Source: Psychrobacillus psychrodurans
Lineage (GTDB): Bacteria; Bacillota; Bacilli; Bacillales_A; Planococcaceae
Strand: one strand, 5' to 3'
DNA: 64,000 nucleotides
NCBI RefSeq assembly: GCF_027563345.1
Contig: NZ_JAMKBK010000012.1
This document shows, in pieces, positions 8,024 through 16,653 of this stretch (its first letter is position 1; every line of letters starts with the position of its first letter). The notes under the pieces were generated by a model, which worked only from the letters and a program-made list of their open reading frames with translations, was not told the origin of the DNA and ran no database searches. A program made the position numbers and the translations under genes.

Positions 8024-8507
8024 TGTTTACACCCCTTTCACTCGCCCCAACCATTCTATCCATATGCCCATTCTTTTATAACTATTATTTTAGAAATAAT
8101 AACCTCCTTATAGTTATATAGTTTATTTTTACCTCCACTTCTCCTTAACAGTTAATCAGTTAGTGACAGAAGATTAACATAATTATACTTTCGCTAAATT
8201 TGCGGGTAACGGATTCTTCATAACCTCTACTTTTTCTACAAACAAAGTCATAAATTCTTTCCTTGCGACTTATTTTAGAGGCATAAAGTTACATATAAGC
8301 ACTTTTTTTCTTCAAAATACCTTAACGATTGAGACTAATTACTTAAGTTAAAATAAAAAAACACACACAAATACTTGTGTGTGTTTCCTTATACCTATAT
8401 ACATATCACTTCTTTTATCTTATTTTTAGTTTTATCCTCTGAGTGACGAGGAGCATTTAGAGAATTAGTTATTATCGATTTTGAATAGCTAGCACTTATC
8501 TATCGCC
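8024..8507. other. 484-bp gene-free stretch upstream of the paralog cluster
   Basis: No open frame with a ribosome site is visible. It contains the MerR-gene terminator (8345-8386). The remaining AT-rich DNA must carry the promoter of the four-gene cluster; I could not assign -35/-10 boxes with confidence. Confidence 0.6.
8345..8386 (-). terminator. Terminator downstream of the MerR gene
   Basis: AAACACACACAA (8359-8370) pairs perfectly with TTGTGTGTGTTT (8375-8386), and a T7 tract follows on the minus strand. It lies about 120 bp past the stop of the gene at 8508. Confidence 0.75.
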
Positions 8508-9251
8508 TTATTGTTGCACACTAGCTATCCCTTCCACCGCTTCTTCTATAAACTCAATTATTTCCTGACTAACGGGATAGAGACCTAACGCTTCGGATGT
8601 ATCTTCAGATTTCCGAACTTCCCAGAATTTATCAGCTAAGTCTTCATTTGCGAATGTAATACTGGATAAAATACGGATATCTTCCGCAATAATTTTTCCT
8701 TCTGGAGAATTTGGTGGTTTCCCTTCAGCCAAACATAGTTCGATTCGTTTTATAAGATTGATCCATTTCACTGTGTTATCTGCATCCTGTTCTAATTTTG
8801 GCAGACTAGCTGTTAAGGTTGCTCTTTCCTCTTCGGTAAATATTTCCTTCCATACATCTTCCTTACTATACTTTTGATGTTGTTGGAAAAGCGGTACTAA
8901 TTCTTCCCACTTTAGCATCCCTTCGAGCTGGACTATGTTAAGTAAGGTGTTTGTATGCTCAATAGATTTTTGTAATTGCTGCATATCTACATTGAGTCGT
9001 TCTCGGTGCATTTTAAGTATGTCTGCAATAGAGACTCTTTCCACGATCTGCTGTATATCCTTTAGCGGAAGCGAAGCCGCTTTTAACAAGGTTATCTTTT
9101 CAAGCGATAAGAGATCCTCTTCCGAATAAAGCCTTTTACCACTTTCATGAATCATTGTTGGTTTAAATAAATTGATTTGATCGTAATAACGAATAGTACG
9201 GACAGAGATATGAAGTTTTTTTGATACCTCTCCGGTAGTGTAGTGAACCAA
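8508..9251 (-). CDS. MerR-family transcriptional regulator
   Basis: A 247-residue protein starting with TTG at 9251 (GGAGGGG 6-9 bases before). Residues 3-70 are a typical MerR winged helix (YTTGEVSKKLHISVRTIRYYD) followed by the dimerisation coiled coil (about 75-115). The larger C-terminal half is a variable effector domain with no Cys cluster, arguing for an organic or peptide ligand rather than a metal. It is divergent from a CPBP protease gene, and a MerR-style stretched promoter lies in the gap, so the protease gene is the likely target. Confidence 0.85.
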   Translation of the reverse strand: MVHYTTGEVSKKLHISVRTIRYYDQINLFKPTMIHESGKRLYSEEDLLSLEKITLLKAASLPLKDIQQIVERVSIADILKMHRERLNVDMQQLQKSIEHTNTLLNIVQLEGMLKWEELVPLFQQHQKYSKEDVWKEIFTEEERATLTASLPKLEQDADNTVKWINLIKRIELCLAEGKPPNSPEGKIIAEDIRILSSITFANEDLADKFWEVRKSEDTSEALGLYPVSQEIIEFIEEAVEGIASVQQ

Positions 9252-9277
9252 TATTCATCCCCTCCATATAAAATGTC

Positions 9278-9308
9278 TTGCAGGTAACGTTACGTCACCA
9301 CTTATTCT
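9278..9308 (+). promoter_or_regulatory. MerR-type promoter with 19-bp spacer
   Basis: TTGCAG (9278-9283) and TATTCT (9303-9308) are separated by exactly 19 bp. Inside the spacer is the perfect palindrome GTAACGTTAC (9284-9293). Overlong spacers with an internal dyad are the hallmark of promoters untwisted by MerR proteins. Confidence 0.6.
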
Positions 9309-9344
9309 AAAAATAACATATTTCGTTATTGGAGGAATTACAAA

Positions 9345-10040
9345 ATGAAAGAATTTTCGTTCAAAACAATGTTTTGGTCTTGGAGAGAACTTATACTGCT
9401 GTTATTGATAACTTTTTTATTTGTTCCTATAGTTATCGAGAACCTATTACAGGATGTTTTGTTTGTATTTTTGGAGGATAGCCTTTATTCAGGCACATTA
9501 ACAGGACTCGTAATGTCTATTCTTTTCACAGGAGGAGTGTATGTCATCGCCTTGAGACCATATAACCTTTCATGGCGAGCTGTCGGCTTCAACTCATTCC
9601 AAACGTCCTATTGGAAGTCTATTATAACTTGGACAGTTTTTTTAATAGGAACTAGTGTAATAATAGTTATATTAATGGAACTCCTTGGGGGGACTTCAGA
9701 AAATACAAAGACACAAAGCCTACAAAGCAATATGGGAATTTTGTCATTTCTCATCGCTTTCGTATCAGCTGCTATCATTTCTCCTATTTATGAGGAGATT
9801 TTCTATCGCGGCTTTCTTTATAGATGGTTTAGAGTTAAGTGGGGAGTGCCAGCTGGGATATTACTTAGTTCTTCCGTTTTCATGCTTGTTCATATTCCTA
9901 CCTATAATACATTGCCAGTCAATTTTCTTACGGGTGTTATATTTTCATGGACTTATGAAAAAACTGGATCCATATATCCTGGCATGATTATACATGGCGT
10001 CTTTAATGGTATTGCTGTGGTATTAACTGCTCTAAGTTAA
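9345..10040 (+). CDS. CPBP-family intramembrane metalloprotease (Abi/CAAX type)
   Basis: A 231-residue protein with six to eight membrane helices. It carries all family motifs: EE-IFY-R at 150-155, the second histidine in FMLVH (His183), and HGVFN at 217-221. These Glu/His residues bind the catalytic metal in CAAX-type proteases. Bacterial members act in bacteriocin immunity and in processing of membrane peptides. The substrate here is unknown. GGAGGAATTACAAA precedes the ATG, and it is read divergently from the MerR gene, its probable activator. Confidence 0.85.
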   Translation: MKEFSFKTMFWSWRELILLLLITFLFVPIVIENLLQDVLFVFLEDSLYSGTLTGLVMSILFTGGVYVIALRPYNLSWRAVGFNSFQTSYWKSIITWTVFLIGTSVIIVILMELLGGTSENTKTQSLQSNMGILSFLIAFVSAAIISPIYEEIFYRGFLYRWFRVKWGVPAGILLSSSVFMLVHIPTYNTLPVNFLTGVIFSWTYEKTGSIYPGMIIHGVFNGIAVVLTALS

Positions 10041-10041
10041 T

Positions 10042-10073
10042 AAAACTCCTCACCAAATAAGGTGAGGAGTTTT
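10042..10073. terminator. Bidirectional terminator between CPBP and clpP genes
   Basis: AAAACTCCTCACC pairs perfectly with GGTGAGGAGTTTT. A/T runs on both sides serve the two convergent genes. Confidence 0.85.
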
Positions 10074-10079
10074 ATATCG

Positions 10080-10655
10080 TTATACGATTTGATCAATAAT
10101 GCCATAACTCATCGCTTCTTCAGCTGTCATAAAATAATCACGGTCAGAGTCTTTTGCTATTTTTTCAATGGACTGACCTGTTCGGTCTGAAAAGATTTGG
10201 TTAATTCTATCTTTCATCAACAGAATACGTCTAGCACTGATTTCAATATCACTTGCCTGACCTTGTGCCCCGCCAAGAGGTTGATGAATCATAATCTCAC
10301 TGTTCGGTAAAGCAAAACGTTTTCCTTTTGCACCCGCAACTAATATCGTCGCACCAAATGAAGCAGCCATTCCCGTACAAATCGTACGTACATCTGGTTT
10401 AATGATCTGCATTGTATCATAAATTGCAAATCCAGAACTTACTGAGCCTCCTGGACTATTGATGTACAAAGAAATATCCTTCTCCGGATCATCTGCTTCT
10501 AAAAACAATAGTTGCGCCACGATATTATTAGCAACAACGTCATTGATTTCCGAGCCAAGGAAAATAATACGATCTTTCAATAATCTCGAATATATATCAT
10601 ATGATCGCTCGCCATGTCCTGTTTGTTCTACAACATATGGAATAAGGTTAGACAT
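10080..10655 (-). CDS. clpP: ClpP-family ATP-dependent protease proteolytic subunit (paralog)
   Basis: A 191-residue serine peptidase. Ser99 (GMAASFG), His124 (MIHQP) and Asp173 (DSDRDY) form the triad, and the N-terminal axial loop LIPYVVEQTGHGERSYDIYS is intact. The start at 10655 is chosen because GAAAGGGG precedes it and a longer reading would overlap the sigma gene. Two features mark it as an accessory ClpP, not the housekeeping one: FGATILVAG in place of the usual MGAFLLAAG, and a missing C-terminal tail after IIDQIV. It sits 14 bp after an ECF sigma gene, so is probably in its operon. It needs a Clp ATPase encoded elsewhere. Confidence 0.9.
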   Translation of the reverse strand: MSNLIPYVVEQTGHGERSYDIYSRLLKDRIIFLGSEINDVVANNIVAQLLFLEADDPEKDISLYINSPGGSVSSGFAIYDTMQIIKPDVRTICTGMAASFGATILVAGAKGKRFALPNSEIMIHQPLGGAQGQASDIEISARRILLMKDRINQIFSDRTGQSIEKIAKDSDRDYFMTAEEAMSYGIIDQIV

Positions 10656-10669
10656 TTTCTTTCCCCTTT

Positions 10670-11485
10670 CTACGCTATAGCTAAAAGACCCTCTTCTTTC
10701 CAAAAAGTAAGCTGAGATAATAACCTAGCTACTTCTAATTGATAGAACGGAACAATTAGCACTTCGCCATTTTTCTTGAGGAACGAAATTAGCATATAAG
10801 AAGAATTGCCCTGTACGTATGAATGGACGATAGAGTGACTTGAGGAAGCGAGTTCTATTTTTCCACTTTGCATATATGGTTGTTGATGATCGTTCTGATA
10901 AACACGAATAACGGCATTCGGATCTCCACTGCTCCACGCGTGTAAATAAGACATAGCTGTTTCGTCTTCAACATCATATCGGAAGGATTCGTAGGATTTT
11001 TGCTTAGCATTTTTCCTAGCCCTGTTTAGAGCAGCTTTGATAGAACCCTCACTGACCGAAAGCAAATTTGCCGTTTCTTTTGAGGAGTAGCCAAATCCCA
11101 TGACCAGTAATACCACCACCCTTTGCTTTGCGGACAGTTCATGTAATAACGCATAGATTCTTGGGAAAAGTTCTGCTGAAATTCCTTCTTGATAATTATA
11201 ATTGGACATATCTTGATGCAAATTTTCTTCTATTTTACGTTTACGATGCTTATCGATCCAGGCATTGGAGGCAATACGAAACAAATAGGACTTTGCCATT
11301 TCCTTCGGCATTTTCATCCAACTTATATATGCTTTTTCTATCGTCTCCTGCATTAAGTCTTCTCCATCCCACTTTGTACGCGTCAGGGATAAACAATACT
11401 TCCTTAAACTATGCATAAAAGGCTTAATAGCCATCTCAAATTCCTCATTCAATTCAAACGGAGTTTTTTCAACAAGCGGCCGCAT
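10670..11485 (-). CDS. ECF-type RNA polymerase sigma factor with C-terminal extension
   Basis: A 271-residue protein from the ATG at 11485 (AAGGAGGGG 5 bases before). Region 2 covers about residues 20-90 (WDGEDLMQETIEKAY) and region 4 about 110-165 (LSAKQRVVVLLVMGFGYSSKETA, SVSEGSIKAALNRAR). A further 100 residues resemble the SnoaL-like tail of large ECF sigmas (YLHAWSSGDPNAVIRVY). No anti-sigma gene is adjacent, in keeping with ECFs controlled by their own C-terminal domain. The next gene, 14 bp downstream, is a ClpP paralog, which suggests a protein-quality or envelope-stress regulon. Confidence 0.85.
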   Translation of the reverse strand: MRPLVEKTPFELNEEFEMAIKPFMHSLRKYCLSLTRTKWDGEDLMQETIEKAYISWMKMPKEMAKSYLFRIASNAWIDKHRKRKIEENLHQDMSNYNYQEGISAELFPRIYALLHELSAKQRVVVLLVMGFGYSSKETANLLSVSEGSIKAALNRARKNAKQKSYESFRYDVEDETAMSYLHAWSSGDPNAVIRVYQNDHQQPYMQSGKIELASSSHSIVHSYVQGNSSYMLISFLKKNGEVLIVPFYQLEVARLLSQLTFWKEEGLLAIA

Positions 11486-11578
11486 GTTTACCCCTCCTTC
11501 AAATTTGTCTTTCACTAATATAAACGGAAATATGGACTAAAAAGATACGGTCATAAAAAATTTTTTTAAACCTACCAC

Positions 11579-12136
11579 TTATCGATGCGTATCATGTAAT
11601 GGGTCAAATAGATCTTCCGCTGCATTTCTTACCATTGAAAAATTATCTACATTATAATGACCATGTAGTACTTTATTGTGATGATTAATAATTTGTTCTG
11701 CCGTAAGAACTGCTGAACCTGTTGTTGAATGTCCATCTCCAACTAACGTGACATCTAATTGTGAAACGGTTGCAGTTCGTACTGCTGTATCTATGCAGTG
11801 CTCCGTTTTGCAGCCCATAATTACTACATGTTGAACCTTCTGTTCTTCTAAATATTCTCTTAATCCAGTTCCATAAAATGAATTTGTTGCAGCTTTATCG
11901 AATGTCTTTGCGTCTGTAGGTATAGTAATACCTCTGTGGACTTGGAAGCCTTCTCCTTTTCCTTCTGCCACATCTGTATCTCTTACAAAAACGATAATAG
12001 CATCTGACTCAATTGCTTTTTTAATTACTAAATTGATGTTTTCTATTAACTGTTCTTTTAGAAATACACTACCTTCCTGGTCATTCCCTTCTATTAATTC
12101 CTGTTGCGCGTCAATGATTAATAATGCTTGTTTCAT
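11579..12136 (-). CDS. Isochorismatase-family cysteine hydrolase
   Basis: A 185-residue alpha/beta hydrolase of the isochorismatase/nicotinamidase superfamily. The Asp-Lys-Cys triad is Asp9 (IIDAQ), Lys81 (FDKAATNSF) and Cys114 (GCKTEHCIDTAVR). The length is typical of stand-alone members. The cis-peptide region before the Cys (VIMGCK) is normal. Substrate cannot be told from sequence; no siderophore or NAD genes lie nearby. Confidence 0.85.
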   Translation of the reverse strand: MKQALLIIDAQQELIEGNDQEGSVFLKEQLIENINLVIKKAIESDAIIVFVRDTDVAEGKGEGFQVHRGITIPTDAKTFDKAATNSFYGTGLREYLEEQKVQHVVIMGCKTEHCIDTAVRTATVSQLDVTLVGDGHSTTGSAVLTAEQIINHHNKVLHGHYNVDNFSMVRNAAEDLFDPLHDTHR

Positions 12137-12154
12137 AACAACACCTCTTTTTAT

Positions 12155-12895
12155 TTATTTTAAATTATTTCCGAAATACTGGACTAATGAAATATACCTT
12201 CCTTGCTCATGCCACTTGTTATATAGCTCAAATACTATATGGACATCCCCATTCACCTTTTCAACCAGTGATTTAACTTTTAAATAACTTCTCCAATAAT
12301 CAAACATAATACTAGAAAGTGAACCCTGGTAAGACATCGAACCGAAATCATTCAAGTCATTATCACCATATTCTTCTGTAAAAGTGGTCAATAACTCAAG
12401 TTCAATAGCAGTTACTTCTTCAAATTGTTCGTCTGTTAAACAATACTTTCTAGGCAAATAAAAGCACATTCCTTCTTCAAACCAAATACTATCATGTCGT
12501 TCATCCTCAAATTCATCTACGAACAAATCAATATGATGCGTTAGTTCATGGGCCAGAATGACAAATAACTGGTCAGTACTAAAGTTCTCATAAAAACTTT
12601 GAATATGGGGTATTACCTTACCATCCAATTGGGAGACCAACAAGTTTTGCCACTCCTTTAGAATTGGGGACATATAAATGAAATCTTCTCTCGTGAATGC
12701 TGGTATTGGTATTGACGAGAAGGTAGTAGTCGCCAGTTCCCCCGTCGTCCAAAGTACTCCTTTAGGAATAGCGGTCAATTGATAATGTTCTTCCAATACA
12801 TGCTGATATCCCTTTAGTTTTGCCATCAATTCTTTTGTGATAATATCATATTTCGCCGCTTCTTCAGGTGCCTCAAATGCTAAAATACTTTTCAT
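12155..12895 (-). CDS. Putative gluzincin-like metallohydrolase, cytosolic
   Basis: A 246-residue protein without signal peptide. Residues 115-121 read AHELTHH, a zinc HExxH motif, and the third ligand is likely Glu140 or Glu141 (SIWFEEGMCFYLP), the gluzincin pattern of HExxH plus a downstream Glu. The rest is not a family I recognise. It lies 18 bp upstream of the isochorismatase gene and may be co-transcribed. The catalytic residues are complete, so an active peptidase is plausible, but the substrate is unknown. Confidence 0.65.
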   Translation of the reverse strand: MKSILAFEAPEEAAKYDIITKELMAKLKGYQHVLEEHYQLTAIPKGVLWTTGELATTTFSSIPIPAFTREDFIYMSPILKEWQNLLVSQLDGKVIPHIQSFYENFSTDQLFVILAHELTHHIDLFVDEFEDERHDSIWFEEGMCFYLPRKYCLTDEQFEEVTAIELELLTTFTEEYGDNDLNDFGSMSYQGSLSSIMFDYWRSYLKVKSLVEKVNGDVHIVFELYNKWHEQGRYISLVQYFGNNLK

Positions 12896-12972
12896 ATTAC
12901 TTCCACCTTTATCTCATCCAACTTGTTTAACTTGTATAACATAGAACTCCCTTCGTAAAAACATGTCTCCCC

Positions 12973-13761
12973 TTAAAGTTTGGTCCATATCGCTTTTGTA
13001 TAGGCAAGTTTAAGTCCTGCTCTTTCCATATTTCGATGACTTCCACTTCCATATGTAGCCTCACTAGTTATGTACCTTGCTCCTTTTTCAATCGCAATTT
13101 CAACACGTTTTTTAAGCAATGCAGAATGTACTCCCATATTACGATAACCAGGTAAAGTTGCAGATGCCGCCAAAGTCGCAATCTCTTCTTGCACATTTAA
13201 AACCGCAACTCCTACCGGAACATCTTGCTTGTAAGCAATGTAAAATTCCCAACCTGGAACTTCAAATAGAATTTCATTGTTTTGTTTAATCCCCTCTTGA
13301 ATAAAAGCAGGTAGTCCGAATGCAGCCACGTAAATTGAAGCAAATAAATCAAAATCATTTTTACCTAGAGGTCGAATATCTAGAGAGGATGGCATACTCT
13401 GACTCTTAAAGCCTTTTACTTCTCCTATAAAAGATGCATGAAAGCCAGATTGATAAAACCCCAGTTCAGCTAGTTTTCTTAATAACTTTTCTGAACTGTT
13501 CGTAGGAGCAATCTCGACTCGAAAATTTATTGAAAGATTCTCATAGAAGCCAAAGATCTCTTCTATATGTGAAAGTACCTGTTCATTCAATCCTCGAACG
13601 GTATTAAAAGCTGGACCCGGAATATGTTTAACAGCAAAAGCATGAGTTGTGTCCTTAACTAATTGATGGACCCCCATTGGGTTACCGGGGATTGATTGTA
13701 TGGCATTTAATCTGGAAGTTAATGTTTTTATTTCTGCCTGCTCGAGTATGCTTAATTTCAT
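12973..13761 (-). CDS. GNAT-family N-acetyltransferase (262 aa)
   Basis: The C-terminal half holds the GNAT fold: beta4 VGVAVLNVQEEIATLAASATLP, then the acetyl-CoA loop GYRNMGVHSALLKKR around residues 206-220, and the late EATYGSGSHRNMERAGLKLAY segment. The N-terminal 130 residues are a divergent second half-domain, as in two-domain GNAT enzymes. The Q-x-x-G-x-G/A motif is altered to RNMGVH. Acceptor unknown. It stands alone in a run of small detoxification-type genes. Confidence 0.8.
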   Translation of the reverse strand: MKLSILEQAEIKTLTSRLNAIQSIPGNPMGVHQLVKDTTHAFAVKHIPGPAFNTVRGLNEQVLSHIEEIFGFYENLSINFRVEIAPTNSSEKLLRKLAELGFYQSGFHASFIGEVKGFKSQSMPSSLDIRPLGKNDFDLFASIYVAAFGLPAFIQEGIKQNNEILFEVPGWEFYIAYKQDVPVGVAVLNVQEEIATLAASATLPGYRNMGVHSALLKKRVEIAIEKGARYITSEATYGSGSHRNMERAGLKLAYTKAIWTKL

Positions 13762-13898
13762 TCTAATCCCCCGTGACTTTTAACAAAATTTAATGCTCTT
13801 TGTGTCGAGTCGATCAGTGATTCATCTCCTTTTCGTACCCTTCAAACTCGTTGAATAACTGTAACAAAACGAGTTCACTATTTAAAAATCTTCTATTT

Positions 13899-14405
13899 TC
13901 AAAATATCACCCTTTCCATTAAAAGGTGATTATCTTTTAAATTCTTAACAATTTGAAACCCACATTTTTCATAACAATTTATAGCCCGTTGGTTAGTGTC
14001 TTTGACATCCAGAACCACCATAGATACATCGAACTTTGAACTTAAGTACTCTAACAAAGTACTAATCATCTGGGTCCCTATCCCCTTGCCCCACAGTCCA
14101 GTTTCTCCGATAAATTGGTCAATTCCATAGATAGACTTTTCCAAAGGATATCCGTATATCTTTAGTTGATCTTTTGGGATTTCATAATATTGTATATAAC
14201 CAATTGGTGCACCTTTATATTCCAATATGCAAGCCGTCACGTAATGCTCATTGTTAAATCTGGGGCCATATTTAGTAACGACTTGTTCAAATGTTAGCCT
14301 TGGACCATAATATTTTAAGACCAAATCATCATTTAGCCATTTAGTCATATAAGGATAATCGTTTTCATTCATAACTCTAATAGTTAAATCACATTTATGA
14401 ACCAT
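13899..14405 (-). CDS. GNAT acetyltransferase resembling AAC(6')-type enzymes
   Basis: 168 residues. YGIDQFIGETGLWGKGIGTQMI (about 96-117) and the later NQRAINCYEKCGF segment (about 141-153) are the pattern seen in AAC(6')-Ib-like aminoglycoside acetyltransferases and their many uncharacterised relatives. It is a clear paralog of the plus-strand gene at 18053-18583 (same DQFIGE, GIGT and CYxKCGF blocks). The antibiotic role is only suggested by similarity. GAGGAAATT precedes the ATG. Confidence 0.8.
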   Translation of the reverse strand: MVHKCDLTIRVMNENDYPYMTKWLNDDLVLKYYGPRLTFEQVVTKYGPRFNNEHYVTACILEYKGAPIGYIQYYEIPKDQLKIYGYPLEKSIYGIDQFIGETGLWGKGIGTQMISTLLEYLSSKFDVSMVVLDVKDTNQRAINCYEKCGFQIVKNLKDNHLLMERVIF

Positions 14406-14418
14406 AATTTCCTCACCC

Positions 14419-14775
14419 TTACTTGTCGCAAAAATCCGGAATATTGGAGTGAATATAAAAACCTTCTAATAACGTCTTCCCACCCTCATATAATGATATA
14501 TTGTACTTTTCATCTAAGGTCGTTATAAGTGAGACATCGTGACCTTCTGGAAACTTCATTTCCTCTGCACCTTCTCTTCTACTATTATTTATTTCCTTTA
14601 TAATTTTCTTCAGCATTTTTTCATCAGTTATCTCCAACAATTCTTCTGTACCCATACATTGGACGGTAATACTGTCAACCTCTTCAATAATAAGGGGTGT
14701 TTGGTTACTACATGAAACGAGCAAAAATATAACCAGTAAGATAAGAACATGAACCATTTTTTTGAATGTAAACAC
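14419..14775 (-). CDS. Small lipoprotein of unknown function
   Basis: 118 residues with a lipoprotein signal: Lys-rich start, hydrophobic core (VLILLVIFLL) and lipobox LVSC with Cys22. The mature part has beta-rich segments and a second Cys pair near the C-terminus (PDFCDK and VQCMG). No family recognised. It ends 13 bp before the acetyltransferase gene on the same strand. Confidence 0.7.
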   Translation of the reverse strand: MFTFKKMVHVLILLVIFLLVSCSNQTPLIIEEVDSITVQCMGTEELLEITDEKMLKKIIKEINNSRREGAEEMKFPEGHDVSLITTLDEKYNISLYEGGKTLLEGFYIHSNIPDFCDK

Positions 14776-14895
14776 ATAATCACCCTCCCACTCTACTATT
14801 ATCTTATACTTCAGAATATTTCACATCATTATTCATTTCTGCTAAAATATAATACATACAATAGCTATTAAAACGAGTTTAAAGGGGAGTTTGTC

Positions 14896-15189
14896 ATGAA
14901 TCAAAAAAGGTACCGCAGACGTAATACGATGGCTTTTACGGTATTGGCGTATTTTACGTTAATTGCCGGGGTTTTCATGTTCTGTATTGGTCTCTATAAT
15001 GCTGATAACTTACAGCTAAATGAAAAAGGATATTATATTGCAGTTATGATATTGGTTGCAGTTGGAGCCATCCTTACACAAAAAGTTACACGAGACAATG
15101 CTGAAGATAACGACATTATCGCCGAGCAGGAACAAGAACGACAAATGAGCAGTAACCGAATTCCACCTAGCACGAAAGAATTATCATAA
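14896..15189 (+). CDS. YiaA/YiaB-family small membrane protein
   Basis: 97 residues with two membrane helices (about 11-33 and 46-64) separated by NADNLQLNEKGYYI, the core of the YiaAB family of inner-membrane proteins, followed by a charged cytoplasmic tail. Function unknown. AAAGGGGAG lies before the ATG, and a terminator follows directly. Confidence 0.75.
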   Translation: MNQKRYRRRNTMAFTVLAYFTLIAGVFMFCIGLYNADNLQLNEKGYYIAVMILVAVGAILTQKVTRDNAEDNDIIAEQEQERQMSSNRIPPSTKELS

Positions 15190-15199
15190 CTAAGCCTTA

Positions 15200-15230
15200 A
15201 ATCCTGTTGTTGTATACACAGGATTTTTTA
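15200..15230 (+). terminator. Terminator of the YiaA/B-like gene
   Basis: AATCCTGT pairs with ACAGGATT, followed by T-rich TTTTATTG. It overlaps the 3' end of the convergent phosphatase gene. Confidence 0.75.
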
Positions 15231-15776
15231 TTGTTCAACCCTGTTTATATGTACTATGCCATTATCTTGCTCTAGTACGAAAACATCTGGATTTTTCATC
15301 TGTTGCCACCCAGCAAATCCGAATGTCGGAACATAGTGATTAATGAGCAGGGATAAAATATTCCCATGAGAAATGATGCCTACATGATGCATTTGGTCAT
15401 TTTCGAAAACCTTGTCCATGACCTTTTGTATGCGCTTTAATGCCTGAATACTTGATTCTCCACCTGAAAATGTTAAATCTCTTTCTACAAAGGTTCTTTC
15501 CAGATGCTCTAACCAATCCTCCATAGGATCCGCACTCAACACTCGTTCTTGTAAATTGTCATCTATTATAATAGGAATTCCTATACTTTCTGAAAAGGGT
15601 TTAATTGTTTGCAAAGCTCTTTGATATGGACTAGAAATAATATGATCTATATGACATTTTTCTAATATAGGAACAAGCTTTAAAGCCTCCTCTCTTCCTT
15701 CATTCGTTAACTCTGCAATAGGATCTTGCCCTGTCGCCTTACAATGTCTGACTAAGTATATTTTCTTTTCAACCAT
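15228..15776 (-). CDS. Histidine phosphatase (phosphoglycerate mutase-like) family protein
   Basis: 182 residues. The catalytic loop at the N-terminus reads VRHCKATG, so the usual RHG is RHC while the nucleophilic His is kept. The second arm is SSPYQRALQT (about 50-59) and the second His lies in GIISHGN (about 141-147). Broad-specificity phosphatases of this family act on small phosphorylated metabolites. The Gly-to-Cys change is unusual but seen in some relatives. Convergent with the YiaA/B-like gene. Confidence 0.8.
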   Translation of the reverse strand: MVEKKIYLVRHCKATGQDPIAELTNEGREEALKLVPILEKCHIDHIISSPYQRALQTIKPFSESIGIPIIIDDNLQERVLSADPMEDWLEHLERTFVERDLTFSGGESSIQALKRIQKVMDKVFENDQMHHVGIISHGNILSLLINHYVPTFGFAGWQQMKNPDVFVLEQDNGIVHINRVEQ

Positions 15777-15887
15777 CTTTTCACCTCTATTGTTAATTCG
15801 CCATTTCTACTTTTATTCCTGTTAAATATATGAATTTTCGGAACTATTATATATACTTTATATAATAACTATAGAGGAGTGATTAAG

Positions 15888-15920
15888 ATGAAAAATGTTC
15901 TACAGGTGATTGAGAAGTAA
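15888..15920 (+). other. Possible 10-codon peptide frame (leader or gene remnant)
   Basis: MKNVLQVIEK with a good GAGGAG site 7 bases before the ATG and an AT-rich promoter-like region (TATAAT near 15860) upstream. It ends 70 bp before an acetyltransferase gene. No terminator or stall motif is apparent, so it may be a gene start left after a deletion. Confidence 0.3.
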
Positions 15921-15990
15921 AGATTAATACACTTTTTCTTTTCAATCCAATAAACCTATACAATACTTTAGGATGAAAAGAGGAATAATA

Positions 15991-16536
15991 TTGTACCAAG
16001 ACAATGAATTAGTTATCAGACCTATTAAGAATGAGGATTTAACTAGACTATGGGAATTAATGTGCAAAGATGAAAAGCCAGAATGGAAAAAATGGGATGC
16101 CCCATATTATGAATATACATCTGTCCCATATGATACCTTTATGGAAAAGGCTGAATCATATATTAATCGAGAAAATTTCTGGGGAATTGAAGTAGATGGT
16201 GTGTTAAGAGGAATTGTTTCTTATTATTGGGAGCATGAGCCTTCTAAATGGTTGGAAATGGGCATTGGATTTCACGAAGCAGGTAGTTGGGGGAAAGGTT
16301 TAGGGACCCGTGCATTAAGCCTTTGGATGAATCACCTATTTACAACACTGCCACTTGTTCGCGTTGGCTATACAACTTGGTCAGGTAATCATCGTATGAT
16401 TCGAGTTGGTGAAAAATTAGGTATGACAATGGAAGCCCGTATTCGAAAGGTACGTATCTATAACGGGAAATACTACGATTCGATTCGTATGGGGATATTA
16501 CGAGAAGAATGGGAAAGCTTCACAAACAACAATTAA
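15991..16536 (+). CDS. GNAT acetyltransferase, RimJ/RimL-like
   Basis: About 181 residues. I prefer the TTG at 15991 because AGAGG lies 7 bases before it and the protein then begins like its relatives (MYQDNELVIRPI). An ATG at 15973 would be in frame but lacks a ribosome site. Conserved pieces are WLEMGIGFHEAGSWGKGLGTRAL (acetyl-CoA loop) and GNHRMIRVGEKLGMTMEARIRK. The family acetylates protein N-termini or small molecules; the acceptor here is unknown. Confidence 0.8.
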   Translation: MYQDNELVIRPIKNEDLTRLWELMCKDEKPEWKKWDAPYYEYTSVPYDTFMEKAESYINRENFWGIEVDGVLRGIVSYYWEHEPSKWLEMGIGFHEAGSWGKGLGTRALSLWMNHLFTTLPLVRVGYTTWSGNHRMIRVGEKLGMTMEARIRKVRIYNGKYYDSIRMGILREEWESFTNNN

Positions 16537-16653
16537 TCCAAATTGTGTCGGTTAGTACAATATAATAAGGAATCCTCACACTTATTATAAGTAGAGTGGG
16601 ACATTTATTGATATACTACTTAAATAATAATCTAATATGTAGGTGAAATCAGT

